Shown: positions 34,807 through 44,657, counted from the stretch's first letter. The stretch: 64,000 nt of DNA from Alphaproteobacteria bacterium HGW-Alphaproteobacteria-1 (GCA_002842985.1 PHEQ01000001.1:124001-188000), one strand, 5' to 3'. Notes: generated by a model from the sequence alone, not told the origin. Program-made: numbers and translations.

Positions 34807-35352
34807 ATAGCCCGCAGACCTCACAATGCGCCCCCCACGCGCGAGACCGGCCCCCGCGTAAATGACCGTATCCGCGGCGATGAAATCCGCCTGATTGGCG
34901 CCGATGGCGAAAATGTCGGGGTCGTCACCCCGCAACGCGCGCTCGAAATGGCCGAAGAGGCCGGGCTTGATCTGGTGGAAATCTCTCCCAGTGCGACGCC
35001 TCCGGTCTGCAAGATCATGGATTTCGGCAAATACAAATACGAAACCCAGAAGCGCGAGGCCGAGGCCCGCAAGAAGCAGAAGATCATCGAGGTCAAGGAG
35101 GTCAAGTTCCGCCCCGGCACCGACACCCATGATTATGATGTGAAAATGCGCAACGTGCTGCGCTTTCTCGAGGGCGGCGACAAGGTCAAGATCACCCTGC
35201 GCTTTCGCGGTCGCGAGATGGCGCATCAGCATCTGGGACGCGAATTGCTCGAACGCATCGCCGACGATGTCAAGGACGTGGGCCGGGTCGAGAACATGCC
35301 CAAGATGGAAGGCCGCCAGATGATCATGGTCATCGGCCCCGGCCCGAAATGA
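34807..35352 (+). CDS. infC: Translation initiation factor IF-3, apparent AUA start
   Basis: IF-3 binds the 30S subunit and checks start codon and initiator tRNA. The conserved N terminus [19 protein letters not shown], the [22 protein letters not shown] motif and the C-terminal domain ending [10 protein letters not shown] are complete. No ATG, GTG or TTG stands at the expected start; the codon there is ATA (34807-34809), eight bases after GAAGGA. This start gives 181 residues, matching the family length of about 180. E. coli infC likewise uses a rare start (AUU) for autoregulation. An in-frame ATG at 34723 would add 28 untypical residues. Confidence 0.88.
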   Translation: MARRPHNAPPTRETGPRVNDRIRGDEIRLIGADGENVGVVTPQRALEMAEEAGLDLVEISPSATPPVCKIMDFGKYKYETQKREAEARKKQKIIEVKEVKFRPGTDTHDYDVKMRNVLRFLEGGDKVKITLRFRGREMAHQHLGRELLERIADDVKDVGRVENMPKMEGRQMIMVIGPGPK

Positions 35353-35365
35353 GCGCGCGGCACCC

Positions 35366-35704
35366 GTGACCCTGCCCCGCTGCGAATACCGGGTCATCCC
35401 CGCGCCCACGCGCGGGCGCAAGGCCCAGGGCGTCAAGACGCCCGAGGGCCGTTTCGCGCTCGGGCTGGAGGATGTGCTCAACGAGATGGCGCGCGATGGC
35501 TGGAGCTATCTGCGCAGCGACATCCTGCCCAGCGAGGAACGCCAGGGGTTGACCTCGACAGCCACGGTCTATCGCTCGGTGCTGGTCTTCTCGCGCGAAA
35601 TCGCACCCCGCGCACCGTTGCAAGCGTCCGCGCCCGAGGTGCGGACGACCCTAGCCACAGAGGACGCGGCCACAAGCCTTCGCCCGGTGCTCCGGGCCGA
35701 CTGA
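35366..35704 (+). CDS. DUF4177 domain protein, GTG start
   Basis: The 112-residue protein begins at a GTG 13 bases after the infC stop. Residues 1-75 (CEYRVIPAPTRG..., DVLNEMARDGWSYLRSDILP, YRSVLVFSRE) match the small DUF4177 fold. The C-terminal 35 residues look disordered. Function is unknown. It is probably cotranscribed with infC. Confidence 0.75.
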   Translation: MTLPRCEYRVIPAPTRGRKAQGVKTPEGRFALGLEDVLNEMARDGWSYLRSDILPSEERQGLTSTATVYRSVLVFSREIAPRAPLQASAPEVRTTLATEDAATSLRPVLRAD

Positions 35705-35864
35705 CCGACGCCTGTTTTGATCGTGATTCGAACCGCTTGCGCGCCCATGCCTGGCGCGGCATGGCGGATTTGTCATCAGAATATCACCGATTTTTTCGCC
35801 TGCCCCCCTTCTCATCGGCGCGTTTTGGCATACACTCTGCGCCCTGACTCGTAGAGGTTTGCCA

Positions 35865-36488
35865 ATGTCCAAGACTGATCCTTTCGGATTCGATATGTCG
35901 GTGTCGTCGGCCAAGCGCAAGAATCCGCGCGGGCGGCGGGGCCTGTCGGGGGCGTCCGAGACCTCGACCCGCGTGTGCGAGCATCCGGGCTGCGAAGAGG
36001 CGGGGCTTTACCGCGCGCCGAAATCGCCGGACGTGCTCGACGACTATCTCTGGTTCTGTCAGGAGCACGTGCGCGAATACAACCTGAAATGGAACTTCTT
36101 CGAAGGCACAACCGAGGCCGAATTGAACGCGCAAATGTCGCGCGACAAGGTCTGGGAGCGCGAGACGCGCCGCTTCACCGACCCCGAGGCGCGCGCCTGG
36201 GCGCGACTTGGCATCGAGGACCCGCATCAGGTTCTGGGCGACAACGCCACCCGCAATCCCGGCCGCAAGCAGGGCGGCGGGCGCAAGCTGCCGCCGACCG
36301 AACGCCGCGCGATCGAAATCCTCGAGGCCGCCGACAGCTGGACCAAGGCCGAGCTTCGTCAGGCCTACAAATCGCTCATCAAGGTGCTGCACCCCGATAT
36401 CAACGGCGGCGACCGCAGCCAGGAAGAGCAGTTGCAACAGGTGGTCTGGGCCTGGGATCAGTTGAAGGACAGCCGCAATTTCAAGTGA
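35865..36488 (+). CDS. J-domain (DnaJ-like) protein with N-terminal Cys/His region
   Basis: The 207-residue protein has a C-terminal J domain (residues 155-205: WTKAELRQAYKSLIKVLHPDINGGD with the HPD triad at 176-178). The N-terminal part holds Cys38, Cys43, Cys65 and His68 (VCEHPGCEE, FCQEHV), which could bind zinc. It should stimulate a DnaK-type ATPase on specific clients; it lacks the G/F region and zinc-finger repeats of true DnaJ. GAGG lies seven bases before the ATG at 35865. Confidence 0.88.
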   Translation: MSKTDPFGFDMSVSSAKRKNPRGRRGLSGASETSTRVCEHPGCEEAGLYRAPKSPDVLDDYLWFCQEHVREYNLKWNFFEGTTEAELNAQMSRDKVWERETRRFTDPEARAWARLGIEDPHQVLGDNATRNPGRKQGGGRKLPPTERRAIEILEAADSWTKAELRQAYKSLIKVLHPDINGGDRSQEEQLQQVVWAWDQLKDSRNFK

Positions 36489-36586
36489 GCCTTGGTGACA
36501 GGATCACCGAACCGCGCGCTCCGATATGAGATGACAGCGCCATGAAGCGGGGCCTGTCGCCCCGTCCCTCATCGAAAGGCGCTCCC

Positions 36587-36790
36587 ATGCTCCGCAAGAA
36601 CGTTGGCACCATCGACCGCGCGCTGCGCATTCTTCTCGGCCTTGCCCTGCTGGCCGGTTTCTTTCTCAACCGGGACGGAGCCTATAGCTGGCTCTACCTC
36701 ATCGGCGTCGTGCCGCTGGTCACGGGACTGATGTCGTCCTGCCCGCTTTACGCGATCTTCGGGCTTTCGACCTGCCCGCGCAAGACGTAA
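36587..36790 (+). CDS. DUF2892 (YgaP-type) small membrane protein
   Basis: The 67-residue protein (MLRKNVGTIDRALRILLG...) contains two membrane helices separated by NRDGAYSWLY and the conserved SCPLYAIFGLSTC segment of DUF2892, with Cys pairs near the C terminus. Members are often fused to or encoded beside rhodanese or sulfur genes. GAAAGG is seven bases before the ATG at 36587. Confidence 0.85.
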   Translation: MLRKNVGTIDRALRILLGLALLAGFFLNRDGAYSWLYLIGVVPLVTGLMSSCPLYAIFGLSTCPRKT

Positions 36791-36801
36791 GGCCCGAGCA
36801 C

Positions 36802-36871
36802 CGTCATCCTCGGGCTTGCCCCGAGGATCTCCGGCCCCGAGAGATCATCCGGTCAAGCCGGATGATGACGG
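36802..36871. repeat. Paired palindromic REP-like elements (locus 2)
   Basis: Two palindromes, 36802-36830 (CGTCATCCTCGGGCTTGCCC...) and 36841-36871 (GAGATCATCCGGTCAAGC...), lie between the convergent DUF2892 and uvrA genes. They match locus 1 in order and in their outer ends. Confidence 0.75.
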
Positions 36872-36890
36872 CACGTTCCGGATAGGCCCC

Positions 36891-39749
36891 CTATTCCGCC
36901 GCCACCCGTCGCGCCGCCAATATCTCCTTGAGGTAGCGCCCGGTGTGGCTGCGCGGCTCTTCCGCCACCTCTTCGGGCGTGCCCTCGGCCACGATCTCGC
37001 CGCCGCCATCGCCGCCTTCGGGGCCGATGTCGATGATGTGATCGGCGGTCTTGATCACATCGAGATTGTGCTCGATCACCACAACCGAATTGCCCTGATC
37101 GACCAGCTCGTGCAGCACCTCCAGAAGCTTTTTCACGTCCTCGAAATGCAGCCCCGTCGTTGGCTCGTCGAGGATATAGAGCGTGCGGCCCGTGGAGCGT
37201 TTGGCGAGTTCCTTGCTGAGCTTCACCCGCTGCGCCTCGCCGCCCGAAAGCGTCGTCGCCTGCTGGCCCACCTTGATATAGCCAAGACCAACCCGCATCA
37301 ATGCGTCCATCTTCTCTCGGATGCCCGGTACCGCCTTGAAGAATTCCTGCGCCTCCTCCACCGTCATATCAAGAACGTCCGCTATGCTCTTGCCCTTGAA
37401 GCGTATTTCCAGCGTTTCCCGGTTGTAGCGCGCGCCCTTGCAGGTCTCGCATTCCACGTAGACATCGGGCAGGAAATGCATCTCGATCTTGATGAGCCCG
37501 TCGCCCTGGCACGCCTCGCAGCGTCCGCCCTTGACGTTGAACGAAAAGCGCCCCGGCTTGTAGCCGCGCGCCTTGGCCTCGGGCAGGCCGGCGAACCAGT
37601 CGCGGATCGGGGTGAAGGCGCCGGTATAGGTGGCGGGATTGGATCGCGGCGTGCGCCCGATGGGGCGTTGGTCGATGTCGATCACCTTGTCGAGATGTTC
37701 CAGCCCCTTGATCGTCTCGCAGGGCGCGGGCGTCTGTCGCGCGCCATTCAGGCGCATCGAGGCGGTCTTGAACAGGGTCTCGATGGTCAGCGTCGATTTG
37801 CCCCCACCCGATACCCCCGTCACGCAAACGAATTTACCAAGTGGAAACTCGGCGGTCACAGCTTTAAGATTGTTCCCTGTCGCATTGACAACACGCAGTT
37901 TTTTCTTGTTGCCCTTGCGCCGCACCTCGGGCACCGCGATCTCGCGCGCGCCTGAGAGGTATTGCCCGGTCAGCGACGCCGGATCGGCCGCCACCGCCTC
38001 GGGCGTGCCATGGCTGACAACACGCCCGCCATGCACCCCCGCGCCGGGGCCGATGTCAAAGACGTAATCGGCGGTGCGGATTGCCTCTTCGTCATGCTCG
38101 ACCACGATCACCGTATTGCCCTGATCGCGCAGGTTGCGCAGCGTCTGCAACAGCCGCCCGTTGTCGCGTTGATGCAGGCCGATCGAGGGCTCGTCCAGCA
38201 CATAGAGCACGCCGGTGAGGCCCGATCCGATCTGGCTGGCCAGCCGGATGCGCTGGCTCTCACCGCCCGAAAGCGTTCCGGCATTGCGCGACAGCGTCAG
38301 GTAATCGAGCCCTACATTGACCAGAAAGCCCAGCCGCTCGCGGATTTCCTTGAGGATGGCGCGGGCGATCTCGTTCTTCTGGTTGGTCAGGTGCTCCGGC
38401 ACCGTCGCGCACCAGTCATGCGCCTCGCGGATCGACATCTGCACCACCTGGCCCACATGCAGCCCCGCAATTCTTACCGCCAGAGCCTCGGGGCGGAGCC
38501 GGTAGCCCGCGCAGGTGCCGCAGGGGCGATTGTTCTGGTAGCGCTCGAATTCCTCGCGGATCCACGCTGAATCCGTCTCGCGGTAACGCCGCTCCATGTT
38601 GGGGATCACCCCCTCGAAGCTGCGCGCGACCTGATAGACGCGGCCCCCCTCGTCATAGCGGAACGTGATCTCCTCTTCGCCCGAACCGTGGAGAAACACC
38701 TGTTTCACATGGGCGGGCAGGTTCTTCCACGGGGTCGTTTTGTCGAACTCGTAATGCCGCGCAAGCGAATTGATCGTCTGGGTGAAATAGGGCGATTTGC
38801 CCTTGCGCCATGGTGCGATGGCCCCGTCGGTCAGGCGCAGCGCCTCATCAGGCACGACCAGACGCTCGTCAAAGAACAACTCCGCCCCCAGCCCGCCACA
38901 GTCGGGACAGGCCCCGAAGGGCGCGTTGAACGAGAACAGCCGCGGTTCGATCTCGGGGATGGTGAAGCCGCTGACCGGACAGGCAAAATTCTCGGAAAAC
39001 GTGATCCGCTCCGGCTCGCCGTCGCGCGGTGCTGTCTCCAGCACGGCGATGCCCTGCGCCAGATCGAGCGCCGTGCGGAAACTGTCGGCAAGCCGCGTCT
39101 CCAGCCCCTCCTTCACCACCAGACGATCCACCACCACGTCGATGTCATGACGGAATTTCTTGTCCAGAACCGGCGGTTCGTCCAACTCGTAAAAGTCGCC
39201 ATTGACCTTGACCCGCTGAAACCCCTGCTTGCGCAACTCCAGAAATTCCTTGCGGTATTCACCTTTGCGGTCGCGCACGATGGGGGCCAGAAGGTAGGCG
39301 CGCGTGCCCTCCTCCATCGCCATCACACGATCCACCATGTCCTGCACCTGCTGCGCCTCGATGGGCAGGCCGGTGGCCGGGGAATAGGGTGTGCCGACGC
39401 GGGCAAAGAGCAGCCGCATATAATCGTAGATCTCGGTCACCGTGCCCACGGTCGAGCGCGGGTTCTTCGATGTCGTCTTCTGTTCGATGGAAATGGCTGG
39501 GCTAAGCCCGCTGATGTGGTCCACATCCGGCTTTTCCATCATGTCGAGGAATTGACGCGCATAGGCCGAGAGCGATTCGACATAGCGCCGCTGCCCCTCG
39601 GCATAGATCGTGTCAAAGGCGAGCGAGGACTTGCCAGAGCCGGAAAGCCCCGTGATCACAACAAGTTGGTCGCGCGGAATGTCCACGTCGATGTTCTTGA
39701 GATTGTGCTCGCGCGCGCCGCGCACGGAGATCGTCTTGAGTTCGGCCAT
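36891..39749 (-). CDS. uvrA: Excinuclease ABC subunit A
   Basis: UvrA is the DNA-damage-recognition ATPase of nucleotide excision repair. The 952-residue protein has two ABC modules with Walker A motifs GLSGSGKSS and GVSGGGKST, the signatures LSGGESQRI and LSGGEAQRV, and the Cys4 zinc site CEACQGDG...CETCKG. The first zinc module is CPVSGF...CPDCGG. The ATG at 39749 follows a purine-rich GGGGG. Upstream are REP-like elements, and no clear LexA box was seen. Confidence 0.97.
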   Translation of the reverse strand: MAELKTISVRGAREHNLKNIDVDIPRDQLVVITGLSGSGKSSLAFDTIYAEGQRRYVESLSAYARQFLDMMEKPDVDHISGLSPAISIEQKTTSKNPRSTVGTVTEIYDYMRLLFARVGTPYSPATGLPIEAQQVQDMVDRVMAMEEGTRAYLLAPIVRDRKGEYRKEFLELRKQGFQRVKVNGDFYELDEPPVLDKKFRHDIDVVVDRLVVKEGLETRLADSFRTALDLAQGIAVLETAPRDGEPERITFSENFACPVSGFTIPEIEPRLFSFNAPFGACPDCGGLGAELFFDERLVVPDEALRLTDGAIAPWRKGKSPYFTQTINSLARHYEFDKTTPWKNLPAHVKQVFLHGSGEEEITFRYDEGGRVYQVARSFEGVIPNMERRYRETDSAWIREEFERYQNNRPCGTCAGYRLRPEALAVRIAGLHVGQVVQMSIREAHDWCATVPEHLTNQKNEIARAILKEIRERLGFLVNVGLDYLTLSRNAGTLSGGESQRIRLASQIGSGLTGVLYVLDEPSIGLHQRDNGRLLQTLRNLRDQGNTVIVVEHDEEAIRTADYVFDIGPGAGVHGGRVVSHGTPEAVAADPASLTGQYLSGAREIAVPEVRRKGNKKKLRVVNATGNNLKAVTAEFPLGKFVCVTGVSGGGKSTLTIETLFKTASMRLNGARQTPAPCETIKGLEHLDKVIDIDQRPIGRTPRSNPATYTGAFTPIRDWFAGLPEAKARGYKPGRFSFNVKGGRCEACQGDGLIKIEMHFLPDVYVECETCKGARYNRETLEIRFKGKSIADVLDMTVEEAQEFFKAVPGIREKMDALMRVGLGYIKVGQQATTLSGGEAQRVKLSKELAKRSTGRTLYILDEPTTGLHFEDVKKLLEVLHELVDQGNSVVVIEHNLDVIKTADHIIDIGPEGGDGGGEIVAEGTPEEVAEEPRSHTGRYLKEILAARRVAAE

Positions 39750-39853
39750 GAGAGCCCCCTTGCCACCCGACATGACATAGAGGAGTGCCGCGAGTCGTCC
39801 AAGCCGAATTTGTGAACGGATGGGGAACATGGCGCGTCGCCGCCCACGCCATC

Positions 39854-39922
39854 GCGTCACCCCGGCGAAAGCGGGGCTCTTCGGGCGGCAAGAGATCCTC
39901 GGGTCAGGCCCGAGGATGACCG
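39854..39922. repeat. Paired palindromic REP-like elements (locus 3)
   Basis: 39854-39876 (GCGTCACCCCGGCGAAAGCG...) and 39890-39922 (AGAGATCCTCGGGTCAGGCC...) are imperfect palindromes with the same outer ends as loci 1 and 2. They lie between uvrA and the methyltransferase gene, on the upstream side of uvrA. Confidence 0.7.
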
Positions 39923-39939
39923 GCTTTTGACACGCGACC

Positions 39940-40497
39940 CTATTTCTGTGCGATTGCCCAGGCGCAGATGGGAAATTGCGGATCGTCGGTCAGGTCATCC
40001 GTCTCGGGATGATGCTCTGGCGGCCAGATGTCTTCCAGGTTGCGCCGCGCGGCGGCGCGGTTGCCCCATTGGCGGGCGGTGATGTTGGCCTCGGGGAATC
40101 CCGCCTCGATGAGCAGGTTGCTGAGCCCTCGCGCCGACCAGCGCGAGCAATCCACCGGATCGCCGTGATACGGGATGAAAAACGGCACGGCGAGCCAGAA
40201 CCACCCCCCCTCACGCAGCATGGCGCGCACGTTCTGCGTGGCGGCATAGGGCCGGTCGAGATGCTCCCACACCTGGTTGGCGAGGATGATGTCATATTGC
40301 GCCACCTTGCCCGCCTCGTCGGTGAATGGCCCCTTGCAGATGTCGTGGCGCGGATAGCGATAGCGGGTATAGCTGCGAAACTCGAACCGGCGACCGAACT
40401 TGCCCGAGATTTCCGCGGCATCCATGCTCTCTGGTTCCAGCGCCGAGAGCCAGCGCCGCGTGGCCTTCTGCATGACGATACGGTTGAGACTGGCCAC
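39940..40497 (-). CDS. Class-I SAM-dependent methyltransferase-like protein, GTG start
   Basis: The 185-residue protein resembles the short methyltransferase_11/23 type: [51 protein letters not shown]. The N-terminal SAM-binding glycine motif is weak ([11 protein letters not shown]), and the Rossmann core seems shortened, so activity is uncertain. The GTG at 40497 is seven bases after AAGG and gives [11 protein letters not shown]; the ATG eight codons later is an alternative. Such proteins often modify sugars or surface polymers, but no such genes are nearby. Confidence 0.7.
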   Translation of the reverse strand: MASLNRIVMQKATRRWLSALEPESMDAAEISGKFGRRFEFRSYTRYRYPRHDICKGPFTDEAGKVAQYDIILANQVWEHLDRPYAATQNVRAMLREGGWFWLAVPFFIPYHGDPVDCSRWSARGLSNLLIEAGFPEANITARQWGNRAAARRNLEDIWPPEHHPETDDLTDDPQFPICAWAIAQK

Positions 40498-40543
40498 GAT
40501 ACTGCCTTTCTGCCCGGTTCGGGCCTGACAAGAGAGCGCGCCG

Positions 40544-41005
40544 CTAATCCTCGTCAACCAGCGAGAAGAGGTGCGGCACCGCCGGACAGGGCGCCAGCGT
40601 GTTGCCGGCCACATCGCTTAGCCGGGTCTGGTGCAGGAACACGTAGACATGCGCGCTCAGCCCCTCCCAGAGCCGGTTGGACAGCGATTGCGCGCGTGAG
40701 CCGCTCGCCCCGCCAGAGGCCCCCGCCCCCTTGTGCATCGCATCCACCGTCTCATCCACCGCCGCCAGCACATCGGCCACGCGGATCTCCGAGGCGGGCC
40801 GCGCCAGCCGGTAGCCGCCCCCCGGCCCGCGCACCGAGATCACCAGATCGGCGCGCCGCAGCTTGACGAACAGCTGCTCGAGATAGGGCAGGGAAATATC
40901 CTGCCGCCGCGACACCTCGCTCAGCGTGACCACGCTGCCCGCGGGCTGAAGCGCGATATCGACAAGCGCCACCATCGCATAGCGCCCCTTTGTGCTGAGT
41001 TTCAT
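40544..41005 (-). CDS. iscR: Rrf2-family regulator, IscR of the single-cysteine Rhodobacter type
   Basis: The 153-residue repressor has the Rrf2 winged-helix (LSEVSRRQDISLPYLEQLFVKLRRADLVISVRGPGGGYRLARP) and ends in LAPCPAVPHLF. It has only one cysteine, Cys140, whereas E. coli IscR uses three. This matches the form described in Rhodobacter sphaeroides, which binds an Fe-S cluster with one conserved Cys. GGGAG precedes the ATG. The suf genes it usually accompanies are not adjacent; divergent is an alpha/beta hydrolase gene. Confidence 0.9.
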   Translation of the reverse strand: MKLSTKGRYAMVALVDIALQPAGSVVTLSEVSRRQDISLPYLEQLFVKLRRADLVISVRGPGGGYRLARPASEIRVADVLAAVDETVDAMHKGAGASGGASGSRAQSLSNRLWEGLSAHVYVFLHQTRLSDVAGNTLAPCPAVPHLFSLVDED

Positions 41006-41162
41006 GGCCCTCTCCCCCGACCGTCACCGATTGACCTTGGCCGATACAGGGCTTATCTGCATTCGAACCGGTCCGGGACCGATCATATCCGAACCACGCC
41101 CAAGGATGCGAGAGCGAATGCATCATACCGATCGCCCGCGCGCGCAAGAAGGACAGTAGCAC

Positions 41163-41816
41163 ATGCCCGAGGTTATCTTTCCCGGCCCCGAGGGCCGTCT
41201 GGAAGGCCGTTACCATCCTCAGCGCGACCGCGACGCGCCCATTGCCATCGTCCTGCACCCGCATCCGCAATTCGGCGGCACGATGAACAACAAGGTGGTC
41301 TACAACCTGCATTACGCGTTCTACAACATGGGTTTTACCGTGTTGCGGTTCAATTTCCGTGGCGTGGGGCGCAGCCAGGGCGAATATGATCAGGGTCTGG
41401 GCGAATTGAGCGATGCCGCCTCGGCGCTCGATTACCTGCAATCCATGAATGCCAATTCCAAGCATTGCTGGGTGGCGGGGTTTTCCTTCGGCGCGTGGAT
41501 CGGGATGCAGCTTCTGATGCGGCGGCCAGAGGTGACGGGATTCATTTCCGTGGCGCCTCCCGCCAACATGTATGACTTTTCGTTTCTCGCGCCCTGCCCC
41601 GCCTCCGGCCTCATCATCAACGGCAGCGGCGACCGGGTGGCGCCGCCGGCCGACACGGCCTCATTGGTGGGCAAGTTGCAGGAACAGCACGGCATCACCA
41701 TCACCCATCAGGTGATCGAAGGCGCCGACCACTTCTTCAAGGAGCCGCATATGGAGACGATGATCGACAGCGTGACCGGCTATGTCAAACGCCGCCTGAC
41801 CGAAACCACACGCTGA
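41163..41816 (+). CDS. Alpha/beta hydrolase (DLH-like)
   Basis: The 217-residue hydrolase has the LHPHPQFGGTMNNKVV oxyanion segment, the nucleophile elbow GFSFG (Ser108), DRVAPP with the acid, and EGADHFF with the catalytic His. It belongs to the family often annotated as dienelactone hydrolase-like or 'alpha/beta hydrolase family' near iscR in alphaproteobacteria. The substrate is unknown. It is followed after ten bases by a small unknown gene. Confidence 0.88.
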   Translation: MPEVIFPGPEGRLEGRYHPQRDRDAPIAIVLHPHPQFGGTMNNKVVYNLHYAFYNMGFTVLRFNFRGVGRSQGEYDQGLGELSDAASALDYLQSMNANSKHCWVAGFSFGAWIGMQLLMRRPEVTGFISVAPPANMYDFSFLAPCPASGLIINGSGDRVAPPADTASLVGKLQEQHGITITHQVIEGADHFFKEPHMETMIDSVTGYVKRRLTETTR

Positions 41817-41826
41817 GGGTCGCGCC

Positions 41827-42105
41827 ATGGGCATGACCGAGGACATGGCCGACGAACTGGCCCGAGACGTGCTCAAGGCGATCGAGGTGACAGGGGACGA
41901 GGAACTCTTTGGCGTCATCGCCAAGACGCTGGCCGAAAGCTCTCAAACTGCCGAAGAGGCGTTTCTGACCGCCTTCCGCGTGCGCCGCGCCAATGCCAAG
42001 GCGCGCGCCCTGCTGATCGAAAAGCTCCAGAAGTTCAAGGCCGCGAAAGCGGGCGCCGCGGCGGCCAGGCCCGACAACGTGCCACCAAAGGCCGACGACG
42101 CCTGA
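41827..42105 (+). CDS. Small conserved-looking protein of unknown function
   Basis: The 92-residue soluble protein is mainly helical (DMADELARDVLKAIEVTGDEELFGVIAKTL, AFRVRRANAKARALLIEKLQKFKAAKAG) with a Pro/Asp-rich tail. I do not recognise the family. It directly follows the hydrolase gene and is probably cotranscribed. GAGGG precedes the ATG at 41827; a second ATG two codons later is possible. Confidence 0.7.
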   Translation: MGMTEDMADELARDVLKAIEVTGDEELFGVIAKTLAESSQTAEEAFLTAFRVRRANAKARALLIEKLQKFKAAKAGAAAARPDNVPPKADDA

Positions 42106-42223
42106 CCCGGAGAAGGCGACGCGCCGCCCACCCCCACAGAAAAACGACCGGACCTGTCGCAAACCGACATGCGCGCGGCGTCCGGGTGGCCAGTCTGGCC
42201 GAAACGATCTTCGGGAGGCCATC

Positions 42224-44632
42224 ATGAAAACCACCACGCGCGTTTGTGTCATCGGCGGCGGTGTCGTCGGCTGTTCGGTGCTCTATCACCTGACCAAGCT
42301 TGGCTGGTCCGATGTCATGCTGCTGGAGCGCTCGGAACTGACCTCCGGCTCCACCTGGCACGCGGCGGGGGGATTTCACACGCTCAATGGCGACACCAAC
42401 ATGGCCGCGCTTCAGGGCTACACGATCCGCCTCTACAAGGAACTGGAAGAGATCACCGGCATGTCCTGCGGGCTGCACCATGTGGGCGGCGTGACGCTGG
42501 CGGATAACCGCGACCGGTTCGACATGCTCTTGGCCGAGCGTGCCAAGCATCGCTACATGGGCCTCGATACCCATATCGTGACGCCCGAAGAGATCGCGAA
42601 AATCGCGCCGGTCACGAATACAGACGGCATCATCGGCGGGCTCTACGACCCGCTCGACGGCCATCTCGATCCCTCCGGCACCACCCATGCCTATGCACGC
42701 GCCGCGCGCATGGGCGGGGCCAGCATCGAGACGCATTGCATGGTCCACGAAACCAAGCAGCGCGCCGATGGCACCTGGGACGTGATTACGGACAAGGGCA
42801 GCATCCACACCGAGCATGTGGTCAACGCCGGCGGTCTCTGGGCGCGCGAAGTGGGGGCGATGGCGGGCGTCTATCTGCCGCTGCACCCGATGGAACACCA
42901 GTATATCGTCACCGACGAGATCCCCGAGATCTACAACCGTGACAGCGAGCACCCCCATGTCATGGATCCGGCGGGCGAAAGCTATCTGCGCCAAGAGGGG
43001 CGCGGCCTCTGCATCGGCTTCTATGAACAGCCCTGCAAGCCCTGGGCAGTGGACGGCACGCCTTGGGATTTCGGCCACGAACTCTTGCCCGACAATCTCG
43101 ACAAGATCGAGGCCAGCATCGAGTTCGCCTACCGCCGCTTTCCCGTTCTGGAAAAGGCGGGCGTCAAATCGGTCATCCACGGCCCCTTCACCTTTGCCCC
43201 CGATGGCAATCCGCTGGTCGGCCCCATTCCGGGCCTGCGCGGCTACTGGTCGGCCTGCGGCGTGATGGCCGGCTTTTCCCAGGGCGGCGGCGTCGGCCTC
43301 ATGCTGGCGCAATGGATGATTCATGGCGAATGCGAGCGCGATGTGACGGCGATGGACGTGGCCCGCTTCGGCGACTGGATCGGACCGGGCTATACCCGCC
43401 CAAAAGTCATTGAAAACTATCAGAAACGTTTCTCGGTCAGCTATCCGAACGAGGAACTTCCCGCCGCGCGCCCCCTGCGGCAAACGCCGATGTATGAGGT
43501 ATTTGACAGCATGGGCGCGGTCTGGGGCGCGCAATACGGGCTGGAGGTGGTCAACTACTTTGCGCAAGGCGATGAGCCGCGCTACGAGACCCCCTCTTTC
43601 CGCCGCTCCAACGCGTGGGAGGCCACGGCGCGCGAGGTGAAGGCCGTGCGCGAAGGTGTCGGCATCAACGAGGTCCATAATTTCGGCAAGTATCTGGTCA
43701 CGGGCGAACATGCCCGCGCGTGGCTCGACCGGATCATGGCGGGCCGCATCCCCAAACCGGGGCGGCTTTCGCTGACCCCGATGCTCTCGCCCAAGGGGCG
43801 GCTCTGGGGCGATTTCACCGTGTCCTGCCTCGATGACGAGACATTCCAACTCACCGCGTCATATGGCGCGCAGGCGGTGCATATGCGCTGGTTTCAGCAG
43901 AACGGGACCGACGGTGTGCGGGTCGAGAATATCTCGGACCGCCTCACCGGCTTCCAGATCGCGGGCCCGCGTGCGCGCGACGTGCTCGCCGCCTGCACCC
44001 GCGACGCGGTGGCCGACATGGCGTTCATGGATCTGCGCCACGCGACCGTCGGCATGGTCGATTGCCGCGTGCAGCGCGTCAGCTACACCGGCGATCTGGG
44101 TTATGAGATATTCTGCGATCCGATGGCACAACGCGCGCTGTGGGGCGTCCTGTGGACCGAGGGGCAAAAGCACGGCATGAAACCGTTCGGGATGCGCGCG
44201 ATGATGTCGCTGCGGCTGGATCGGTTCTTCGGCTCGTGGCTCAACGAATTCTCACCCGACTACACCCCCGGCGAAACCGGCATGGACCGCTTCATCGCGT
44301 GGTCGAAGAATACCGATTTCATCGGCCGTGCCGCCGCCGAGGCCGAACGCGCCAAGGGGGCCGCGCGGCGGCTCTCGGCCTTCGAGGTGGATGCCACGGA
44401 CGCCGATGTGAACGGCTACGAGCCGGTCTGGATCGAGGGCACCGTGCGCGGGTTCTGCACTTCGGGCGGCTATTCGCACCACGCGGGCAAGTCGATCGCT
44501 CTGGCGCTCATTCCGGCGCAGATGGCGCAAGCGGGGCTTGAGGCCGAGATCGAGATCCTCGGCCACCGCCGCGGGGCCCGGCTCATCACCGGGCCGCTTT
44601 TTGACGCGGACGGCGCGCGGATGCGCGGCTGA
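42224..44632 (+). CDS. Dimethylglycine/sarcosine dehydrogenase-like flavoenzyme (DAO-GcvT fusion)
   Basis: The 802-residue protein has an N-terminal FAD domain (VIGGGVVGCSVLYHLTKLG), a covalent-flavin histidine motif SGSTWHAAGG (His46), a DAO/FAO_M middle, and a C-terminal GcvT-like aminomethyl-binding domain (about residues 430-800, e.g. TGDLGYEIF and NGYEPVWIEGT). Such enzymes N-demethylate dimethylglycine or related amines and pass the one-carbon unit to tetrahydrofolate. The substrate is inferred from family only. GGGAGG precedes the ATG closely. Confidence 0.88.
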   Translation: MKTTTRVCVIGGGVVGCSVLYHLTKLGWSDVMLLERSELTSGSTWHAAGGFHTLNGDTNMAALQGYTIRLYKELEEITGMSCGLHHVGGVTLADNRDRFDMLLAERAKHRYMGLDTHIVTPEEIAKIAPVTNTDGIIGGLYDPLDGHLDPSGTTHAYARAARMGGASIETHCMVHETKQRADGTWDVITDKGSIHTEHVVNAGGLWAREVGAMAGVYLPLHPMEHQYIVTDEIPEIYNRDSEHPHVMDPAGESYLRQEGRGLCIGFYEQPCKPWAVDGTPWDFGHELLPDNLDKIEASIEFAYRRFPVLEKAGVKSVIHGPFTFAPDGNPLVGPIPGLRGYWSACGVMAGFSQGGGVGLMLAQWMIHGECERDVTAMDVARFGDWIGPGYTRPKVIENYQKRFSVSYPNEELPAARPLRQTPMYEVFDSMGAVWGAQYGLEVVNYFAQGDEPRYETPSFRRSNAWEATAREVKAVREGVGINEVHNFGKYLVTGEHARAWLDRIMAGRIPKPGRLSLTPMLSPKGRLWGDFTVSCLDDETFQLTASYGAQAVHMRWFQQNGTDGVRVENISDRLTGFQIAGPRARDVLAACTRDAVADMAFMDLRHATVGMVDCRVQRVSYTGDLGYEIFCDPMAQRALWGVLWTEGQKHGMKPFGMRAMMSLRLDRFFGSWLNEFSPDYTPGETGMDRFIAWSKNTDFIGRAAAEAERAKGAARRLSAFEVDATDADVNGYEPVWIEGTVRGFCTSGGYSHHAGKSIALALIPAQMAQAGLEAEIEILGHRRGARLITGPLFDADGARMRG

Positions 44633-44657
44633 GCCATCCGGCCTGACCGTCGGAATT

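Noticed and set aside
39940..40497. Methyltransferase as part of an iscR operon
   Set aside because: The genes are on the same strand, but the 46-base gap and unrelated functions give no support beyond proximity.
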